Below, one piece after another: positions 1 through 5,037 of a stretch of 5,037 bases of DNA (positions within the stretch are counted from its first letter, which is position 1; every line of letters begins with the position of its first letter). This DNA comes from an uncultured Lachnospiraceae bacterium. Lineage in GTDB: Bacteria > Bacillota > Clostridia > Lachnospirales > Lachnospiraceae. The stretch covers positions 1 through 5,037 of the forward strand of contig CACZQU010000171.1 in the NCBI GenBank assembly GCA_902783305.1, in the 5' to 3' direction. The position numbers and the translations under genes are program-made. The notes under the pieces were generated by a model, which saw nothing but the letters and a program-made list of their open reading frames with translations, made no database searches and was not told the DNA's origin.

Positions 1-2331
1 CAGAACAGGATTCACCGCATTCTCCAGAATTCGGGTTACCACCGGAGAAGCCGTTATCAGGGCAAGCACAAGGATGATCATTCCAAACTCCACAGAGCCC
101 AGCAGCAGCAGCCTCTGCCCGGCAACCGCGCAAAGGAAAAAGGCCATCTGCACGGTATATATTACCAGGCATCGGAACCGGGTCGGCGGTACATATACTC
201 TTCGCAAAGCTGCCATATAGTTCCATCCGGTTAACAGAAAGCATACTGTCCCCACCATATCAGAGCCAGGATAAGCCAGGGAAACAGCCAGCATGGCAAT
301 GCCGTTGCAAATCGTGATCGTTCCGGCAGCCGGAAGGGTTTTCCGGAACACGTTTTTCAGGAAATTCCCCTCAACCTTACTGTAATTTGGCTCCTGGGAA
401 AGGAAAAAGCAGGGGATTCCGACGGAGAATGCCCCGATCAGCGTCAGCTGGACAGGCTGAAAAGGATAGCTTTTTCCCCAGATAATCGTCACCAGACATA
501 AAAGGAAGGAAAAGACCGTTTTGATCAGGAACATGGACGAGGCCAGGCGGATGTTGCCGATCACCTTCCTGCCCTGGGCAACTACCTCCGGCAGGACGGA
601 AAAATCCGAATCCATCAGGATGATATTGGAAAGATTCTTTGCTGCTGAGGTGCCGTTTCCCAGCGCGATACTGCAGTCCGCTTCCTTCAGCGCCAGGATA
701 TCATTGACTCCGTCTCCTACCATGGCCGTTTTATGACCGTCCGCCTGAAGGGCCAGAATCATTTCCCTCTTCTGCGCCGGGCTGACTCTTCCATAGACAT
801 TACAGGACCGCGAAGTTTTTTTGATCTGGGCATATGTTCTCAGTCTGGAAGCATCAACGTAATACTGAGAACGGGGCAGGCCGATTTTGCGGGCGACGGC
901 AGCGACCGTTTCCGGCGCGTCACCGGACAGGATTTTGATTTCCACACCCTGGGCGCGAAAATATTCCAGGGTTTCACACACATCCTTACGAAGCTGGTCC
1001 TGAAACAACAGAACCGCTTCCGGAGCAAGATCATCGGGAAGGGTGAATCTCCCCTCCTCCAGGTTCTTAAGAACCTTCTCCTTGCTTCCTCCGGCCAGAA
1101 GCAAAGTCCTGTAGCCCTCTGACGCGTATTTCGAGCAAAGCTCTCTGACGGTCTCATGTCCGCTGGGAAACAGGAAATCCGCAGCTCCCAGATACCATGC
1201 CCCGGCATCTTCAAAAATCACTCCGCTGTATTTTCGTTCAGAAGAGAAGGGAATCGCTTTTTCTGCCCGCAGGTCTGTCTGCAGGGGGAAACTGTTTCTA
1301 AGCGCTGCGGCTGTCGGATTCTCATCCCTGAGAACGTACATCATATTTCCGATCAGCCGGGACAGCTTCTCCTTGTCAAAGTCATGAGGAGCATCCTTGA
1401 GGGAAATGATTTTCTCCATTTTCATCTCCCCTGTTGTCAAAGTGCCCGTCTTGTCAAGGCACAAGGTATCCACCCTGGCTAAGGTTTCGATACAGAACAG
1501 CTCCTGTACCAGCGTCTTTTTCCGGGCAAGGCGGATGGCGCATCCTGTCAGCGTAATGCTGATCAGCAGAATCAGTCCTTCCGGGATCATCCCGATCATC
1601 GCAGCTACAGTGTTGACGACACAGGCTCTGAGGCCGGCGCCGGAGGTGAGAACAGACCGCAGAAAAAGCACAATACCCAGCGGGCCGATGACAATACTGA
1701 TGATTTTCAGCAGACGATCCATCGTATTTCGCAGTTCCGACTCATGCCTTCGGTACGCTTTCGCCTGACGGGTCAGACTTGCGGCATAACTGGAGGCACC
1801 CACGCTGACAAGGGAACACCAGGCATTCCCCGAAGAGATATAACTGCCCGACAAAAGCTCCTGTCCGGCTGTCTTATAGACACTGTCCGACTCCCCTGTA
1901 AGAAGAGACTCATTCACCTCAAGACTGCCTTCCAGGATTCTGGCATCTGCCGGAACCTGATCCCCTGCCTTGAGCCAGACCACGTCTCCCAGCACCAGCT
2001 CGTCCATAGGGATTTCCGTCAGGCTTTCTTCCCTGAGCACCTGTATCTTTCCCTGAGTAATCACAGTCATCCTGTCGAGAATTCGTTTCGCCCGGATCTC
2101 CTGAATCAGCCCGATACCGGTATTGAAAAGGATCGTCCCCATAAAAAGTCCGTTCCGTAAAGACCCCGCAAGCAGAACAGCAGCAAAAAGCGAAGTATTC
2201 AGCAGATTGAAAAAGGTCAGTACATTATCCTTGAGAATCTGGCCGTAAGTCCTCGTATTTGTCTGCACAGACTTGTTGGAAAGCCCTGCCTCCTGACGCC
2301 GGCGTACCTCCGCCTCTGACAGGCCGTTCAT
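1..2331 (-). CDS. P-type cation-transporting ATPase, HAD-IC family, CtpE/Exp7-like (C-terminus cut by window edge)
   Basis: This is an integral membrane pump that couples ATP hydrolysis, via an aspartyl phosphate, to cation movement. Translation from ATG 2331 stays open for 777 codons to position 1, so only a short C-terminal piece is likely missing. In order: two N-terminal membrane segments (about 36-56 and 60-77); actuator domain with TGES at 145-148; membrane segments 3-4 with IPEGL at 249-253; phosphorylation site DKTGTLT at 293-299 (Asp293); a small nucleotide-binding domain (about 300-440); LSGDAPETV at 468-476; GDGVND at 539-544; then about six membrane segments from 598 on. There is no N-terminal metal-binding CXXC domain and no CPC motif in TM4, which argues against a heavy-metal (P1B) pump. 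TM4 Pro-Glu-Gly-Leu and the short loop resemble CtpE/Exp7-type pumps; mycobacterial CtpE is linked to calcium uptake. The ion here is inferred, not shown. The start is the first in-frame ATG after a stop, with GGGGAG (2339-2344) seven bases upstream. P-type ATPase assignment is nearly certain; the subtype is moderate. Confidence 0.95.
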   Translation of the reverse strand, partial: MNGLSEAEVRRRQEAGLSNKSVQTNTRTYGQILKDNVLTFFNLLNTSLFAAVLLAGSLRNGLFMGTILFNTGIGLIQEIRAKRILDRMTVITQGKIQVLREESLTEIPMDELVLGDVVWLKAGDQVPADARILEGSLEVNESLLTGESDSVYKTAGQELLSGSYISSGNAWCSLVSVGASSYAASLTRQAKAYRRHESELRNTMDRLLKIISIVIGPLGIVLFLRSVLTSGAGLRACVVNTVAAMIGMIPEGLILLISITLTGCAIRLARKKTLVQELFCIETLARVDTLCLDKTGTLTTGEMKMEKIISLKDAPHDFDKEKLSRLIGNMMYVLRDENPTAAALRNSFPLQTDLRAEKAIPFSSERKYSGVIFEDAGAWYLGAADFLFPSGHETVRELCSKYASEGYRTLLLAGGSKEKVLKNLEEGRFTLPDDLAPEAVLLFQDQLRKDVCETLEYFRAQGVEIKILSGDAPETVAAVARKIGLPRSQYYVDASRLRTYAQIKKTSRSCNVYGRVSPAQKREMILALQADGHKTAMVGDGVNDILALKEADCSIALGNGTSAAKNLSNIILMDSDFSVLPEVVAQGRKVIGNIRLASSMFLIKTVFSFLLCLVTIIWGKSYPFQPVQLTLIGAFSVGIPCFFLSQEPNYSKVEGNFLKNVFRKTLPAAGTITICNGIAMLAVSLAYPGSDMVGTVCFLLTGWNYMAALRRVYVPPTRFRCLVIYTVQMAFFLCAVAGQRLLLLGSVEFGMIILVLALITASPVVTRILENAVNPVL

Positions 2332-2381
2332 TGAACCGCTCCCCGCACATCCCGCCAGGCAGCCCCTGCCGCACAGAGCAT
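2328..2381 (-). CDS. Candidate 17-codon upstream ORF, overlapping the ATPase start
   Basis: A short ORF begins at ATG 2381 and ends at TGA 2330-2328, so its stop overlaps the ATPase start as ATGA. The product would be MLCAAGAAWRDVRGAVQ. An AGAAGGA sequence lies four bases upstream of its ATG, which is a good Shine-Dalgarno core but closer than usual. The peptide has no recognisable domain or membrane segment. If translated, it could couple ribosome delivery to the ATPase start, or act as a leader. The surrounding 2332-2464 gap between nifU and the ATPase gene otherwise shows no clear promoter and no strong terminator. The ATPase has its own GGGGAG site, so the small ORF may be accidental. Confidence 0.25.
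   Translation of the reverse strand: MLCAAGAAWRDVRGAVQ
2339..2344 (-). promoter_or_regulatory. Ribosome binding site of the P-type ATPase gene
   Basis: GGGGAG on the minus strand, seven bases before ATG 2331. It supports this start; no other ATG, GTG or TTG occurs in frame between here and the upstream in-frame stop. It lies inside the candidate 17-codon ORF. Confidence 0.6.
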
Positions 2382-2464
2382 TGATTCCTTCTTCTCTTTC
2401 AGCCCTTCAGGACAGCACGAAGCCTCAGGCCTTAAGCAGATTACTCCGACTACCAGAAAGCGTC

Positions 2465-2905
2465 TCAATAATCCTCTTCCTCCTCACCTTCGCTGATATC
2501 ATTTTTCGGTTTCTCCAGACCTTCGATCACGATATTGTGCTTCGTCGCATAATCCCAAAGAGCAGCATGAATCGCTTCCTCAGCCAGGAGGGAACAGTGG
2601 ATCTTGACCGGCGGAAGTCCGTCCAAAGCCTCCATTACGGCTTTGTTGGTCACCTCCATAGCTTCCTCAATCGTCTTTCCCATCACCAGCTCCGTCGCCA
2701 TACTGCTGGTTGCAACAGCGGCACCGCAGCCAAAGGTTTTGAATTTGCAGTCTTTGATAATATGGGTCTCATCATCGATATCAAGGAAAATCCGCATGAT
2801 ATCTCCGCATTTCGCGTTGCCGACGGTACCCACTCCGCTGGCGTTCTCAATCTCGCCGACATTTCTGGGATTCGTAAAATGATCCATCACTTTTTCACTG
2901 TACAT
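2465..2905 (-). CDS. nifU: NifU/IscU-type iron-sulfur cluster assembly scaffold
   Basis: A 146-residue cytoplasmic scaffold on which [2Fe-2S]/[4Fe-4S] clusters are built from sulfur delivered by the NifS desulfurase encoded just upstream. The sequence has the three conserved cluster cysteines, Cys33 (in NAKCGD), Cys60 (in FGCGAA) and Cys104 (in KIHCSLLAEEA), with the conserved Asp35 and His103. LPPVK at 97-101 matches the chaperone-recognition motif of IscU. An extra Cys53 sits in KDCKFKTFGCG. Only the IscU-like domain is present; the ferredoxin-like and Nfu domains of nitrogen-fixation NifU are absent. The C-terminus is strongly acidic (SEGEEEEDY). The start at 2905 was chosen because MYSEKVMDHF is the canonical family N-terminus and AAAGGG lies ten bases upstream (2916-2921); an in-frame ATG at 2995 would add 30 polar, unconserved residues without a ribosome site. 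It is separated from nifS by 188 bases but is probably co-transcribed. Confidence 0.96.
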   Translation of the reverse strand: MYSEKVMDHFTNPRNVGEIENASGVGTVGNAKCGDIMRIFLDIDDETHIIKDCKFKTFGCGAAVATSSMATELVMGKTIEEAMEVTNKAVMEALDGLPPVKIHCSLLAEEAIHAALWDYATKHNIVIEGLEKPKNDISEGEEEEDY

Positions 2906-2974
2906 AACTGCTTTACCCTTTCTCTCTTTATCAATACGCGTCCGTTTGTCTCCGGTGTGAATCCTTTCTGATGC

Positions 2975-3009
2975 CTGTCCCGTTTCCGAAGCCATACGGC
3001 TTGGGACAG
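2975..3009 (-). other. Bulged RNA hairpin in the nifS-nifU intergenic gap
   Basis: Two stacked stems can form in the transcript. The outer stem is CTGTCCC (3009-3003) paired with GGGACAG (2981-2975). The inner stem is AAGCC (3002-2998) paired with GGCTT (2993-2989), closed by a four-base loop (2997-2994). The stems join directly on one side and leave a seven-base bulge (2988-2982) on the other. No U-tract follows, so it is not a normal terminator. The rest of the 188-base gap (2906-3093) contains no credible gene. The hairpin could act in mRNA stability or processing between nifS and nifU; this is inference. Confidence 0.45.
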
Positions 3010-3093
3010 CATCCGGTTTTTCTCATGATTCACAACTGACAATGTCTGCCCGGATATCCTTCCCGCAGCCCCTGCATCAAAGCTTCGAATCCA

Positions 3094-4281
3094 TCATGAT
3101 TTCTGTCTGCGGATAAAGTCCTCGTAAAGTGGTGACATCGACCGAAGATACGCAACAATTTCCTTCAGCTTTCCGATCACGAAATCTGCGTCCTCCATCG
3201 TGGTCTCTTCGCTTAGCGTCAGGCGCAGGGAACCATGGGCAATTTCGTGGGGCAGCCCGATCGCCAGCAGGACATGGGACGGATCCAGAGACCCGGAGGT
3301 ACAGGCTGATCCGCTGGAAGCACAGATCCCATAGCGGTCCAGCATCAGGAGCATGGACTCTCCCTCAATAAACTGAAAGCTGATATTCACATTGTTGGGC
3401 AGACGCTGCGTCCGGTGTCCGTTGATTCTTGAATAGGGAATTTCAGCCGTCAGACGCTCCAGCAGATAATCTCTGACCTTTATCTCCCTGACGGTACGCT
3501 CCTCCATCGTTAACGCTGCTCTTTGAGCCGCAGCGCCATAGCCGACAATCCCGGGCACATTCTCTGTCCCGGCACGCCTTTTTCTTTCCTGCGCCCCTCC
3601 ATGAATAAAGGACCGGATCTTGACCCCCTTACGGATATAAAGGAAACCGATCCCCTTAGGCCCGTTAAGCTTGTGCCCGCTCGAGCTGAGCATGTCGATA
3701 TTCATCTCATCCACCTGAATCGGAATATGACCGTAAGCCTGAACCGCGTCAGTATGAAAAAGAATTCCGTGCTTTTTCGCGACAGCGCCGATTTCGGCAA
3801 CCGGTTCAATGGTACCGATCTCATTATTTGCCGTCATGACAGAAATCAGGATTGTCTGAGGAGTAATCGCCTTCTCCACCGCTTCCGGGCTGACGATTCC
3901 GTATTCATCCACATCCAGGTAAGTGATCTTTGCTCCTCTGCACTTCTCCAGATATTCGCAGACATGCAGGATGGCATGGTGTTCGATCCTGGTGGTGATA
4001 ATATGGTTGCCCTTATCTTTATACGCTTCAAAAGCGGCTTTTAAAGCCCAGTTGTCCGACTCGGATCCGCCTGCGGTAAAATAGATCTCTTCCTTCCGGG
4101 CTCCGATCACCGCAGCAATCTGTTCTCTCGCCTTCATCACTGCTTCTTTGCTTTTTCCGGCAAAGTCATATATGCTGGAAGGATTACCATAAAACTCCGA
4201 AAAATACGGAAGCATTTTCTCCACAACCTCCGGCGCTGTCTTTGTCGTTGCCGCATTATCAAGATAAATCAGTCTGTCCAT
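3094..4281 (-). CDS. nifS: Cysteine desulfurase, NifS/IscS class (group I)
   Basis: A 395-residue PLP-dependent cytoplasmic enzyme that converts L-cysteine to L-alanine and carries the sulfur as a protein persulfide for transfer to the NifU scaffold. The N-terminus IYLDNAATT is canonical. Cofactor and substrate residues are visible: His101 in IEHHAI, expected to stack on PLP; Asp178 and Gln181 in HTDAVQAYG; Lys204 in SSSGHKLNGPKG, the Schiff-base lysine; GTEN at 238-241; and Arg353 in HGSLRLTLS, which should bind the substrate carboxylate. The catalytic Cys327 lies in SSGSACTSG, within the long flexible loop typical of group I (NifS/IscS) rather than SufS. Length is close to A. vinelandii NifS and E. 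coli IscS. The start at 4281 has a perfect AAGGAGG six bases upstream and lies inside the 3' end of iscR (23-bp overlap), so translation is probably coupled. No truncation or missing key residue is seen. Whether to call it nifS or iscS is only naming; Fe-S assembly is the likely role, given its neighbours. Confidence 0.97.
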   Translation of the reverse strand: MDRLIYLDNAATTKTAPEVVEKMLPYFSEFYGNPSSIYDFAGKSKEAVMKAREQIAAVIGARKEEIYFTAGGSESDNWALKAAFEAYKDKGNHIITTRIEHHAILHVCEYLEKCRGAKITYLDVDEYGIVSPEAVEKAITPQTILISVMTANNEIGTIEPVAEIGAVAKKHGILFHTDAVQAYGHIPIQVDEMNIDMLSSSGHKLNGPKGIGFLYIRKGVKIRSFIHGGAQERKRRAGTENVPGIVGYGAAAQRAALTMEERTVREIKVRDYLLERLTAEIPYSRINGHRTQRLPNNVNISFQFIEGESMLLMLDRYGICASSGSACTSGSLDPSHVLLAIGLPHEIAHGSLRLTLSEETTMEDADFVIGKLKEIVAYLRSMSPLYEDFIRRQKS

Positions 4282-4735
4282 TCTTATCCTCCTTCGAACC
4301 GGACGCTTTTCTCTCCGGCTCCTGTATACTGCTCAGCAGATCACTTAGCATAAATGTATCTACTGCCTGATGGATCCCGTCATTGATCCGCTTCCACACG
4401 ATTTTTGAGACACATCCGTCCGAAAATGAACAGACTGCCTGAGTCTTTCCGGTCAGCTCCGGACATTCCACTGCGTCAAGGCCTCCTTCAAGCACACGCA
4501 GAATCTCGCCTACAGAGATTTCCTGAGCGTCTCTGGCAAGCCGATACCCGCCTGTCACTCCGCGCAGACTTGTGACCAGTCCTGCTCTGCGCAGCTTTCC
4601 CATAAGCTGCTCAAGATAGCTGTCGGAAATCCTCTGGCGCTGTGCGATGCTCTGTATCGACACTGCTTCTTCACCATGATCCGCAAGGTCAATCATCGCC
4701 CTGAGACCATACCGGGCTCTCGTTGAGAGTTTCAT
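4259..4735 (-). CDS. iscR: Rrf2-family transcriptional regulator, IscR-like [2Fe-2S] sensor
   Basis: A 158-residue dimeric DNA-binding regulator expected to repress its own Fe-S assembly operon when clusters are plentiful. MKLSTRARYGLRAMIDLA is the family N-terminus. A winged helix spans about residues 25-69: recognition helix ISDSYLEQLMGKLRRAGLV and wing RGVTGGYRLARD. Glu42 matches E. coli IscR Glu43, a residue involved in choosing between DNA motifs. Three cysteines, Cys91, Cys102 and Cys108, fit a cluster-binding loop, but the first spacing (ten residues) is longer than in E. coli IscR (five). The position of the E. coli His107 ligand is occupied here by Lys111. The last 20 or so residues (EPERKASGSKEDKNGQTDLS) are polar, unconserved and overlap the nifS start. 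GGAGG (4744-4748) lies eight bases before ATG 4735. It is the first gene after the promoter at 4787-4815, with a likely operator at 4755-4779. CymR-type Rrf2 proteins lack these cysteines, so IscR is the better call. Confidence 0.93.
   Translation of the reverse strand: MKLSTRARYGLRAMIDLADHGEEAVSIQSIAQRQRISDSYLEQLMGKLRRAGLVTSLRGVTGGYRLARDAQEISVGEILRVLEGGLDAVECPELTGKTQAVCSFSDGCVSKIVWKRINDGIHQAVDTFMLSDLLSSIQEPERKASGSKEDKNGQTDLS
4288..4294 (-). promoter_or_regulatory. Ribosome binding site of nifS
   Basis: Perfect AAGGAGG, six bases before ATG 4281 and inside the iscR coding region. It fixes the nifS start and suggests strong, possibly coupled, translation. Confidence 0.9.
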
Positions 4736-4743
4736 ATCAAGTG

Positions 4744-4748
4744 CCTCC
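4744..4748 (-). promoter_or_regulatory. Ribosome binding site of iscR
   Basis: GGAGG on the minus strand, eight bases before ATG 4735, in the short leader between the predicted operator and the start codon. Confidence 0.85.
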
Positions 4749-4754
4749 GTGTCG

Positions 4755-4779
4755 AATCCCTACCTTTTTTGTCGGATAT
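4755..4779 (-). promoter_or_regulatory. Putative type-1 IscR/Rrf2 operator
   Basis: A 25-bp imperfect dyad on the minus strand: left half ATATCCGAC, a seven-base A-rich spacer, right half GTAGGGATT. Aligned by eye to the E. coli type-1 IscR consensus (which has YYGAC and GTCRR half-sites and is 25 bp long), 18 of 25 positions agree, with the left half better conserved. It sits directly downstream of the -10 element, at the expected transcription start, where a bound dimer would block transcription. Autoregulation by the encoded IscR is the natural reading but is inferred. Confidence 0.6.
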
Positions 4780-4786
4780 ATGGGTT

Positions 4787-4815
4787 ACTTTACCATCTTT
4801 ACTCTTCCTTGTCAA
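4787..4815 (-). promoter_or_regulatory. Sigma-A promoter of the iscR-nifS-nifU operon
   Basis: On the minus strand a perfect -35 TTGACA (4815-4810) is followed after exactly 17 bases by TAAAGT (4792-4787), which matches four of six bases of the -10 consensus. The predicted transcription start is near 4780, giving a leader of about 45 bases before iscR ATG. The strong -35 with a weaker -10 suits a promoter controlled by a repressor. Confidence 0.8.
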
Positions 4816-4836
4816 GGGAAGCTATTATTCACGGCT

Positions 4837-4857
4837 GGAATACACGCGGTATATTCC
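4837..4857. repeat. 21-bp dyad upstream of the operon promoter
   Basis: GGAATA at 4837-4842 is mirrored by TATTCC at 4852-4857, and after one mismatched pair the symmetry continues with AC/GT, so eight of ten pairs match around a central base. It ends 22 bp before the -35 element, roughly 57 to 77 bp upstream of the predicted start. The position suits a regulator site. It does not resemble the type-1 IscR motif. Confidence 0.4.
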
Positions 4858-4866
4858 CTGCCGGAG

Positions 4867-4920
4867 AAAAAAAGCCGTCCTGAAATCATTTCCCCTCCGG
4901 GACAGTGATTTCAGGACGGC
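4867..4920 (-). terminator. Rho-independent terminator of an upstream gene outside the window
   Basis: A perfect 15-bp stem, GCCGTCCTGAAATCA (4874-4888) with TGATTTCAGGACGGC (4906-4920), has a 17-base loop that can itself form a four-base stem (TCCC/GGGA). On the minus strand the stem is followed by seven Ts (4873-4867), while the plus-strand side has no T-run. It therefore ends leftward transcription coming from beyond position 5037 and insulates the isc promoter. Confidence 0.9.
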
Positions 4921-5037
4921 GCCTTAGGAGCTGTGCATAAATCACCTGCACAGATGACGTAGGATAAATTCGTCCAGGCAAGGCGGAGGAATGAGTCGAT
5001 GCGGGCATCGACGATTGACGGCGCTGAGTGCCGGTGG
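4921..5037. repeat. Structured non-coding segment, candidate intergenic repeat element
   Basis: No gene is recognised here. The segment is rich in inverted repeats. CTGTGCA (4931-4937) pairs with TGCACAG (4947-4953). GTCGATGC (4995-5002) pairs with GCATCGAC (5005-5012) across two bases. Around the latter lie AAT/ATT (4990-4992, 5014-5016), GGCG/CGCT (4982-4985, 5022-5025, one G-T pair) and GGCA/TGCC (4977-4980, 5029-5032), giving one nested stem of about 56 bases. Such nested structure next to a terminator fits an extragenic palindromic or MITE-like repeat, or a structured RNA. The element may continue past the window edge. Confidence 0.45.

Noticed and set aside
521..1768. Several plus-strand ORFs and one minus-strand ORF (840-1214) of 70 to 130 codons
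   Set aside because: They are antisense or out-of-frame to the continuous P-type ATPase reading frame, which carries all family motifs.
2414..2445. Possible terminator after nifU around CTTAAGGCCTGAGGC
   Set aside because: Only short four- to five-base stems can form and no T-run follows.
2381..2971. 196-codon plus-strand ORF
   Set aside because: It lies antisense to nifU, which has all catalytic motifs; no ribosome site or recognisable domain.
2906..2995. 30-residue N-terminal extension of NifU from an in-frame ATG at 2995
   Set aside because: No ribosome site precedes it, the residues are not NifU-like, and the canonical MYSEKVMDHF start at 2905 has its own ribosome site.
2931..3026. A 31-codon minus-strand ORF in the nifS-nifU gap (begins MRKTGCCPKPYG)
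   Set aside because: No Shine-Dalgarno sequence before its ATG, no recognisable domain, and it overlaps the bulged hairpin; probably chance.
3052..3075. Palindrome GGATATCC and small GCAG/CTGC hairpin after nifS
   Set aside because: Stems are too short and lack a T-run; such short palindromes are expected by chance.
3523..4044. 173-codon plus-strand ORF
   Set aside because: Antisense to nifS; composition reflects the complementary strand of conserved PLP-enzyme codons.
4723..4908. 61-codon plus-strand ORF across the isc promoter
   Set aside because: It covers the promoter, operator and terminator stem, and has no family resemblance.
4921..5037. Possible 3' end of a minus-strand protein gene entering from the right
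   Set aside because: All three minus frames are open to the window edge, which leaves it possible, but the translations show no recognisable protein and the DNA is dominated by inverted repeats.

Overview
The window suggests an anaerobic, low-to-mid GC Firmicute of the Clostridia, most likely Lachnospiraceae-like. This is inferred from the compact iscR-nifS-nifU (ISC/NIF-type) iron-sulfur cluster operon without hscBA, fdx or iscA, from strong AAGGAGG-type ribosome binding sites, and from a consensus sigma-A promoter. The species cannot be named from the sequence alone. All recognised genes lie on the minus strand, so transcription runs from right to left.

Right edge (about 4816-5037): non-coding. 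It holds a run of nested inverted repeats (4931-5032) that looks like a structured intergenic repeat, a strong rho-independent terminator (4867-4920) serving an unseen minus-strand gene to the right, and a 21-bp dyad (4837-4857) just upstream of the operon promoter. The promoter (-35 at 4810-4815, -10 at 4787-4792) is followed by a 25-bp sequence (4755-4779) resembling a type-1 IscR operator, so the operon is probably autorepressed by its first gene.

Operon (4735 to 2465): iscR (Rrf2-family [2Fe-2S] sensor repressor) overlaps nifS (PLP cysteine desulfurase) by 23 bp. A 188-bp gap with a bulged hairpin follows, then nifU (IscU-type scaffold). NifS releases sulfur from cysteine as a persulfide, NifU receives sulfur and iron and builds the cluster, and IscR probably senses cluster supply.

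Left half (2331 to beyond position 1): a nearly complete P-type cation-transporting ATPase of the CtpE/Exp7-like type, with 777 codons visible and the C-terminal end cut off by the window. No convincing terminator or promoter is visible between nifU and this gene, so read-through from the isc operon is possible. A 17-codon ORF overlaps its start codon as ATGA. No new gene system is evident. The most notable features are the regulatory DNA and RNA structures and the linkage of a cation pump to Fe-S assembly genes.
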